Shown here piece by piece: positions 1 to 4,845 of a stretch of DNA of 6,184 nucleotides. The position numbers and the translations under genes were made by a program. Below the pieces are notes generated by a model. It made no database searches. It had not been told where the DNA came from and saw only the letters and a program-made list of their open reading frames with translations. Origin of the DNA: JACQHM01 sp964535215 (lineage in GTDB: Bacteria > Methylomirabilota > Methylomirabilia > Methylomirabilales > JACQHM01); assembly GCA_964535215.1 (NCBI GenBank), contig CAZHST010000098.1, positions 1 to 6,184 on the forward strand, given 5' to 3'. How positions within the stretch are numbered: the first letter of the stretch is position 1; each line of letters starts with the position of its first letter.

Positions 1-2
1 GG

Positions 3-7
3 GGAGG
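3..7 (+). promoter_or_regulatory. Ribosome binding site of the HD-GYP gene
   Basis: GGAGG lies 5 bases before the ATG at 13 and supports that start. The window begins immediately upstream, so the promoter, or any gene before it, cannot be seen. Confidence 0.75.
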
Positions 8-12
8 ACGCG

Positions 13-1077
13 ATGAGGTTCAAAGACCTCGTGAAAGGCGGGGGTCGTCGGCCGGCGCCTTCCCGGGAGGTCCAGGGGACGTCCCGGAGGCTGAGCGATC
101 TGGTCCGAAAGCCAGGGCCACCTCAGGTCCAAGAGGGAGCTTCCCTCGAAGGCCGTCCTCAAGAGAGCCCCGGCGTGGCCTCAAAGGACGCCTCAAGTCA
201 GCTCACAGCCGAGGAGGCGTTCCGTCGGGCGGAGGCCACCGCGGCCAGGATCCTCCAGGCGGCCAAAACCCAGGCCCCGCCCTCCTTGACCGAGGCCGAG
301 GACGCGGTGGAAGGCCTCCTCCGAGCGCTGGAGAAGGGCGATGCCCTGCTCGTCCCCTTCTTTAGCCCGGGCTCTCCCGACCCAAGTCCGGCGCGGGAGG
401 CGGTCCACGTAGCGATCCTCGCACTCAAAATCGGCCTGGAGCTGGGCTACGCCCCGGACGAGCTTCGGCGGCTGGGGCTTGTGGCCCTCCTCCATGACGT
501 CGGGATGGCCCGCCTCCCGGAGGCGCTCCTTCACCGGAAGGGTCCCCTTTCGAAGGAGGAGCGGGCCCTCCTGGAGCGGCACCCGGAGGAGGGAGCCCGG
601 CTCCTGGACCGCGTGGGGCCCCCGTGGCTGGCCGAGGTGGTCCGCCAGGTCCATGAGCGGATGGACGGATCCGGCTATCCCCACAGGCTCAAAGGGGCGG
701 AGATTCACGAACACGCCCAGGTGGTGGGGCTGGCCGATCTGTACGAAAGCCTGGTGCATCCTCGGCCCTTTCGCCGACGCCTGGATCCTGTAGCGGCCTT
801 GAAGGAGATCCTGCACAAGGAGCGGACGGCATTTCCCGACCGGATCCTGAAGGCCCTGATCCGGGCCCTATCCGCCTTCCCGGTGGGGAGCCTGGTCCGG
901 CTGAACACGGGGGAAATCGGGCGGGTCATCGCCAGGAACCCCACCTTTCCCCTCCGTCCGGTCGTGGAAGTCCTCGCCCGTCAGGGGAAGAGGCTGGAGG
1001 ACCCGGTGGTGATCGATCTCGCCCAGCGCCCCCTCCTCCATATCCAGGGCTCGGTCGTCGAGGAGGACCTGCCTTGA
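13..1077 (+). CDS. HD-GYP-type HD-domain phosphohydrolase, probable c-di-GMP phosphodiesterase or degenerate sensor
   Basis: This 354-residue cytoplasmic protein has no signal peptide or membrane helix. Residues 1-60 are Arg/Pro/Gly-rich and look disordered, and 64-110 look helical. The HD-GYP core spans about 126-285: H132, the HD pair H161-D162 (HDVGM), H190 in HPEEGA, VHERMDGSGYP at 213-223, and D242 in ADLYESLVHPRPFRR. A small beta-rich C-terminal segment (290-346, PVGSLVRLNTGEIGRV) resembles the tail of some HD-GYP proteins. HD-GYP enzymes hydrolyse cyclic-di-GMP to pGpG or GMP at a two- or three-metal centre. Here HDxGK reads HDVGM (M165 for Lys) and the first His of HHE is V213, so activity is uncertain; it may bind without cleaving. 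There is no receiver domain. The ATG at 13 follows GGGGAGG at 1-7 at good spacing. The stop overlaps the export-gene start by 4 bases, suggesting the protein regulates polysaccharide output. The family call is firm; the activity is not. Confidence 0.9.
   Translation: MRFKDLVKGGGRRPAPSREVQGTSRRLSDLVRKPGPPQVQEGASLEGRPQESPGVASKDASSQLTAEEAFRRAEATAARILQAAKTQAPPSLTEAEDAVEGLLRALEKGDALLVPFFSPGSPDPSPAREAVHVAILALKIGLELGYAPDELRRLGLVALLHDVGMARLPEALLHRKGPLSKEERALLERHPEEGARLLDRVGPPWLAEVVRQVHERMDGSGYPHRLKGAEIHEHAQVVGLADLYESLVHPRPFRRRLDPVAALKEILHKERTAFPDRILKALIRALSAFPVGSLVRLNTGEIGRVIARNPTFPLRPVVEVLARQGKRLEDPVVIDLAQRPLLHIQGSVVEEDLP
1061..1066 (+). promoter_or_regulatory. Ribosome binding site that selects a TTG start for the export lipoprotein
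   Basis: A full AGGAGG sits inside the last codons of the HD-GYP gene, 7 bases before the TTG at 1074. This strong site, and the complete lipoprotein signal peptide that follows the TTG, decide the start. The TTG overlaps the upstream TGA as TTGA, a layout expected for translational coupling. Confidence 0.8.
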
Positions 1078-1139
1078 GGCGAAAGAGCGCGCAAGCCATT
1101 TGCGTTACCCTGGGACTCCTGGCGCTTTTGACGGGCTGC
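1074..1139 (+). other. Lipoprotein signal peptide and lipidation cysteine
   Basis: Codons 1-22 encode Arg2, Arg3 and Lys4, a hydrophobic stretch (about 8-19) and the lipobox LTGC ending at Cys22. This is the classic type II signal peptidase pattern and the main evidence that the host has an outer membrane. Known Wza proteins are lipidated in the same way. Confidence 0.88.
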
Positions 1140-2129
1140 GCCTTTTCACCCCCTCCCGTCCCCCCGGTGGGGGTCAAGGCCTTGAGCGCCCAGCCCGGGT
1201 CCCCGCCTGGGCCGGGCGAGGGGTCCCTCCCACCGGCCGTGGTGGAGAACCAAACCTTTGTCACCGTGGGCGGCGTCCCGCAGTACAAGATCGGCCCCGG
1301 GGATGTCCTGGAGGTCCTCCTCACGAGGGGGTTGACCCAGGAGAAGCAGACGGTGACGGTGAAGGCTAACGGGATGGTGACCGTCGCCTTCTTCGAGGCG
1401 AAGGTAGGAGGGTTGACGACGGAAAAGGCGCAGGAAGAGATCCGCCGGACCTTAAGCCCTTTCTACAAGGACCTGAGTGTCGAGGTGCTGGTGAAAGAGT
1501 ATCACAGCAAGAAGGTGACCATCCTGGGAGCGGTGGGGGGAAAAGGGGGGACGTTCCCCCTGAAGGGGCGGACGACCCTCCTTGATCTTCTGGCCGAGGC
1601 CGGGGGGCCAGCCTCCAACGCCGCCCTGGACCGGGTGCGCCTCCTCCGTCCCGATGGCTCCTCCTTCACCGTGAACCTCTTCCGGTTCTTAGCCGAGGAG
1701 CCTCGGCTGCCGGATCTGGTGCTGGATGCGGGGGATGTGGTGTTCATCCCGGCCCGGGGGCCCGCCGAGGAACCGAAGGTCTTCGTCCTGGGAGAGGTGA
1801 GAAACCCCGGGGCCTTTCCGCTCATCCCCAAGATGCGCCTTTCCCAGGCCCTCGCCCTGGCGGGAGGGCCCACGGATACGGCGATCCTCAAAGAAGCCCG
1901 TGTCATCCGGGGGGGGATGAGCAACCCGCAGGTCGTGGAGGTGGATTTTCAGAAGGTGCTCCAGGGGGACCCCCGCCAGGATCTCCCCCTTGAGACCAAC
2001 GATCTCATTGTGCTCCCAAGGAGTGCCATCGGCAACTGGAACGCCTTCATCGCGAAAATCAGACCCACCCTGGAGGTCTTGACCCTTCCCCTGGCCCTCC
2101 CGGTCCAGATCCGGGTCTTAACTCGTTGA
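1074..2129 (+). CDS. Wza-like polysaccharide export lipoprotein (Poly_export plus two SLBB domains)
   Basis: This is the likely outer-membrane gate for the exported polysaccharide. The 351-residue protein starts with a lipoprotein signal peptide: a basic n-region (MRRK), a hydrophobic core and lipobox LTGC with lipidation Cys22; residue 23 is Ala, so there is no Asp inner-membrane retention signal. A Pro/Gly-rich spacer (about 25-66) precedes the Poly_export domain (about 70-141, opening YKIGPGDVLEV). Two SLBB folds follow, at about 147-226 (VTILGAVGGKGGTFPL, then LLDLLAEAGGP) and 235-316 (VFVLGEVRNPGAFPL, then LSQALALAGGP). The tail (318-351) is hydrophobic and contains prolines. Wza-family proteins form octameric channels that dock onto Wzc-type proteins, which fits the next gene, starting 7 bases after this stop. 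Length is close to E. coli Wza (about 380). The start is TTG, set by the AGGAGG at 1061; the next in-frame ATG (1374) would lose the signal peptide. Confidence 0.93.
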   Translation: MRRKSAQAICVTLGLLALLTGCAFSPPPVPPVGVKALSAQPGSPPGPGEGSLPPAVVENQTFVTVGGVPQYKIGPGDVLEVLLTRGLTQEKQTVTVKANGMVTVAFFEAKVGGLTTEKAQEEIRRTLSPFYKDLSVEVLVKEYHSKKVTILGAVGGKGGTFPLKGRTTLLDLLAEAGGPASNAALDRVRLLRPDGSSFTVNLFRFLAEEPRLPDLVLDAGDVVFIPARGPAEEPKVFVLGEVRNPGAFPLIPKMRLSQALALAGGPTDTAILKEARVIRGGMSNPQVVEVDFQKVLQGDPRQDLPLETNDLIVLPRSAIGNWNAFIAKIRPTLEVLTLPLALPVQIRVLTR

Positions 2130-2136
2130 GGAAGCG

Positions 2137-4845
2137 ATGGCCCAGTACGACATCACCCTCCGAGATGCCCTCCGGATCCTCCGCCGCCGGAAGGGGATTG
2201 TCGTCCTTGTCCCCCTCCTCTTCGGAGGAAGCGCCCTGGCCCTGGCCCTCCTTCAGGCCCCGACACCCCTCTATCGGGCCACGGCCTCCGTCCGGATTGA
2301 GCGGGCGGTGAGCCCCACAGGGCTCCTTCAGGAGCTCATCACCTTCAGTCCCATCGGGAATGTGGAGACGCAGGCCGCCCTGATCAAGGGGTTTCCCGTG
2401 ATGAGCCGGGCGGCCAAAAAGCTCGGCTGGATCCCGGAGGAGACCACGCCCGAGGCGATCCGGGGTTCCCCAACCTATCTCAAGGCGATCCAGACCCTCC
2501 AGGAGCAGGTCGAGGTCCACCGGGTGGAGGGAACCAGCCTGATCGAGATCAGCGCCACCTCCCCCGATCCTCATGAAGCGGCCCGGATCGCCAACGCCAC
2601 AGCCTCAGCGTTTCAGGAGGAGAACTTCACCACCCGGAACCGGCAGATCCGAGAGGCCCGAAGGTTCATCGAGGAGCAGCTTCAGGAGGTGGGGGGAAGG
2701 CTCCAGGCGTCGGAGGAGAAGCTGAAGGCCTTTCAAGAAGCGAACAAGATCCTCCTCCTCCCGGAGGAGACCCGGGCGGTCCTCGGCCGGCTGGCCGCTC
2801 TGGAAGCGGAGGCGGAGGGGGTGAGAAGGGCCATCGGGGAGACGGAGGAAAGGCTCCGGCTCCTTGAAGGGGGGAAAGGCCTGGGCCGCGCGATGGGCCT
2901 TTCCCCTGACACCGATCCGGTCCTCTCCAAGCTCTCGCTCTCCCTCTCCGACCTCCTCCTCGAGCGGGAAACCCTCCTCACGACTCTCCTCCCCGCCCAT
3001 CCCCAGGTGAAGCAGGTGGACGAGAAGATCGCCACCGTCCGGCAGAGCCTCCGGGAGGCCTTGACGTCCAGGCTCCAGGCGCTCCGGCGAAAGGCTTCTG
3101 AGGTGCAACAGACCCTCGCCCGTCTAAAAGCGGAGCAGGCCGCCATTCCGGAGGCCGCCCTCGAGATGGCCCGGATGGAGCGGGAGGTCAAGGTCAATGA
3201 GCGGATCTTCTCGCTTTTGAAAGAGAAGCATCAGGAGGCCCTGATCAAGGAGAAGGAGCAGGTGGGGGAGGTCAGCCTGGTGAGACCGGCGATGGTGCCC
3301 TCTCAGCCCATCAACCCTCCGCAGGCGATGCCAAAGGCTGCTATGGGGCTGGCCCTCGGCCTGGTCATGGGGGTCGTCCTGGCTTTTGTGGTGGAGGCCC
3401 TGGATACCTCCATCGGGGCCATCAACGAGGTGGAGTCCTTCCTGGAGACCTCCGTCCTCGGCGTCATCCCCTTTCTCGACGTGAAGAGCGAGCTGGCCGA
3501 AGAACCGGGGGAGGTCGTCGCACTCGACAAGGAGACGGAGGAGACTTATGCGTTCTTAGTCAGCCTTTTTCTCCCCAAGTCCCGGATTGCGGAGGCCTTC
3601 CGGGCCCTTCGGACGAACCTCCTCTTCTCCGGCCTCGAACGGGATCTGAAGACCGTCCTGGTGACCAGCTCGACGCAGATGGAGGGGAAAACGACGGTGG
3701 CGATCAACCTGGCCATCGCCCTCGCCCAACTGGGGAAGAAAACCCTTTTGGTGGAGGCCGACCTCCGGAACCCGTTCCTCCACCATGCCTTCGGGATCCC
3801 GAAGGAGCCGGGGTTTTCGGAGGTGGTGATCGGAAGCGCTCCCCTCGAGGAGGCGATCCGGAGCTTCCCGGACCTGCTCCTGGGGAGCGTGGAGGTTGAG
3901 CGGTTGATCGGGCAGCCCGGCCTCGACCACCTCTTCCTGCTCCCCAGCGGCCACCCACCCCCGAACCCGGCAGAGCTCCTCGCCGCCCAGCGGACGGCTG
4001 ACGTCCTCACCGAGCTCCGCCACCACTACGACTATGTGGTCCTCGATTGTGCCCCGGTCCTCCCGGTGGCCGATCCCGCCATCCTGGGCTCCCGGGTTGA
4101 TGGGGTGCTGCTCGTCATCAAGGTGGGACAGGTGGCCCGGGCGGCGCTCCGGCGGGCGAAGGCGGTCCTGGAGGCGGCCCGGGCTCGGGTCTTAGGCGTC
4201 TGCTTGACCGGGGTCAGGGCCGAGGTGAGCCCCGATTATGCCGAGATGGCCTACTACCGGTACCGGTATGGGGCCCGGGAGCGAAAGCCTGCCCCTTCCC
4301 CGGGATGGGTGGGGTGGCTGAAGACCCGGAGACACCTGGTCTTCCTCCTCCTGCTTCTCCTGCTTGGGGTGATCGGGATCTGGGCGTGGCGGGCCGGCTC
4401 CCTGAAGCTCCCCTTCCTAAGCGGGAGCAGGGGAAGAGAGGGGATCGAGACGCTCCCCTCGTCCCTCCGACCCCCTGGTCCCCCCGCACCCCTTGTGGCC
4501 CTGGCTGAGGACAGGCCTGAAGAAGCCGATGAACCCGAAGAGGCCAAGGAATCCGAAGAACCCAAGCCATCCAGAGGGGCCAAGGCCTTTACCGTCCAGG
4601 TCCATGCCTTCCGGAGCGAAGCAAAGGCCCGTCGGATCGTCGCCCAATACCGACAGAGGGGCCTTCCGGCCTTCGGGGCTGAAGCTCTGCTTCCCGGGAG
4701 GGGACGATGGTGGCGGGTCTTGGTGGGGGAGTTTGAGACCCGGGAGGAGGCGCTCGCCTTCGGCCAAAAGCTTAAGCGGAGGGGCGAGGTCGGGGAGTTC
4801 CGGGTCCTTGAGCGAGGATCGGAGGCTTCGCAGCATGCGCGTTGA
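2137..4845 (+). CDS. Wzc-type chain-length determinant / BY-kinase with extra TM helix and C-terminal SPOR domain
   Basis: This 902-residue inner-membrane co-polymerase and tyrosine autokinase would set polymer length and drive export with the Wza-like gate. Domains in order: Wzz N-terminal region with TM1 about 21-39; periplasmic part with coiled coil about 170-375; Pro-rich stretch (P387-P399) and TM2 about 401-420; cytoplasmic BY-kinase about 481-700. Kinase motifs: ExxRxxR oligomerisation motif (E486, R489, R492), Walker A with G517-K518-T519, Walker A' VEADLR (E540, D542), PPNPAELL at 608-615, Walker B VVLDCAP with D637, and a tyrosine cluster (Y701, 706, 707, 709, 711). Wzc proteins normally end here (about 720 residues). 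This one continues with basic residues, TM3 (about 733-751), a Pro-rich then acidic linker (760-812) and a SPOR domain (816-891). The likely topology puts the kinase in the cytoplasm and SPOR in the periplasm. The ATG at 2137 follows GAGG at 2128-2131. The reading frame is unbroken, so the fusion is not an obvious frameshift. Confidence 0.94.
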   Translation: MAQYDITLRDALRILRRRKGIVVLVPLLFGGSALALALLQAPTPLYRATASVRIERAVSPTGLLQELITFSPIGNVETQAALIKGFPVMSRAAKKLGWIPEETTPEAIRGSPTYLKAIQTLQEQVEVHRVEGTSLIEISATSPDPHEAARIANATASAFQEENFTTRNRQIREARRFIEEQLQEVGGRLQASEEKLKAFQEANKILLLPEETRAVLGRLAALEAEAEGVRRAIGETEERLRLLEGGKGLGRAMGLSPDTDPVLSKLSLSLSDLLLERETLLTTLLPAHPQVKQVDEKIATVRQSLREALTSRLQALRRKASEVQQTLARLKAEQAAIPEAALEMARMEREVKVNERIFSLLKEKHQEALIKEKEQVGEVSLVRPAMVPSQPINPPQAMPKAAMGLALGLVMGVVLAFVVEALDTSIGAINEVESFLETSVLGVIPFLDVKSELAEEPGEVVALDKETEETYAFLVSLFLPKSRIAEAFRALRTNLLFSGLERDLKTVLVTSSTQMEGKTTVAINLAIALAQLGKKTLLVEADLRNPFLHHAFGIPKEPGFSEVVIGSAPLEEAIRSFPDLLLGSVEVERLIGQPGLDHLFLLPSGHPPPNPAELLAAQRTADVLTELRHHYDYVVLDCAPVLPVADPAILGSRVDGVLLVIKVGQVARAALRRAKAVLEAARARVLGVCLTGVRAEVSPDYAEMAYYRYRYGARERKPAPSPGWVGWLKTRRHLVFLLLLLLLGVIGIWAWRAGSLKLPFLSGSRGREGIETLPSSLRPPGPPAPLVALAEDRPEEADEPEEAKESEEPKPSRGAKAFTVQVHAFRSEAKARRIVAQYRQRGLPAFGAEALLPGRGRWWRVLVGEFETREEALAFGQKLKRRGEVGEFRVLERGSEASQHAR
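4252..4269 (+). repeat. Tyrosine-cluster codons with TACCGG tandem repeat
   Basis: The kinase phosphorylation cluster is encoded by TAC TAC CGG TAC CGG TAT, giving Y706-Y707-R708-Y709-R710-Y711. TACCGG occurs twice in tandem (4255-4266) followed by TAT. The unit is six bases, so gain or loss of one would add or remove a Tyr-Arg pair without shifting the frame. Whether this varies in nature cannot be judged from one sequence. Confidence 0.7.
4333..4389 (+). other. Third transmembrane helix of the Wzc-type kinase
   Basis: Residues 733-751 form an uninterrupted hydrophobic stretch with seven Leu in a row (L737-L743), flanked by K729, R731 and R732 on the kinase side. By the positive-inside rule the chain crosses from cytoplasm to periplasm, placing the following domain outside the inner membrane. 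Ordinary Wzc proteins have only two membrane helices. Confidence 0.85.
4507..4569 (+). repeat. Low-complexity acidic Glu/Pro linker inside the kinase gene
   Basis: Residues 791-811 are built from near-repeats of Pro-Glu-Glu-Ala and Ser-Glu-Glu-Pro, encoded by imperfect GAAGAGGCC/GAAGAACCC units. With the Pro-rich stretch before it (P774-P784) it forms a flexible, strongly charged tether between TM3 and the SPOR domain. Confidence 0.65.
4582..4809 (+). other. C-terminal SPOR domain of the kinase protein
   Basis: Residues 816-891 show the SPOR pattern: first strand FTVQVHAF (818-825), a helix rich in Ala/Arg (827-842), then WWRVLVGEF (858-866), and a second helix after TREEALA. The usual Gly of VQxGAF is H823 here. 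SPOR domains bind septal or denuded peptidoglycan glycan strands in proteins such as FtsN, DamX and RlpA, so a periplasmic cell-wall contact is expected; that role is inferred. Confidence 0.87.
4821..4825 (+). promoter_or_regulatory. Ribosome binding site of the Wzy_C-family gene
   Basis: GGAGG lies within the last codons of the kinase gene, 9 bases before the ATG at 4835. It supports that start and the 11-base overlap with the kinase stop at 4843-4845. Confidence 0.7.

Noticed and set aside
193..816. 207-residue minus-strand open frame inside the HD-GYP gene
   Set aside because: The plus-strand frame carries the complete HD-GYP motif set; the antisense product shows no domain and is compositional shadow.
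2126..2311. Frame starting TTG at 2126 that overlaps the start of the kinase gene
   Set aside because: Its product is Ser/Pro-rich with no family resemblance, whereas the frame starting ATG 2137 begins a typical Wzz N-terminus.
2640..3260. Possible insertion of a separate coiled-coil (SMC-like) domain
   Set aside because: The long coiled coil between TM1 and TM2 is the normal periplasmic region of Wzz/GumC-type proteins, not a foreign insert.
4305..4508. Short plus-strand frame overlapping TM3 and the linker, considered as a sign of a frameshift or separate gene
   Set aside because: The main frame is uninterrupted from 2137 to 4845 and gives a sensible TM, linker and SPOR order; the alternative product is Pro/Gly-rich with no domain.
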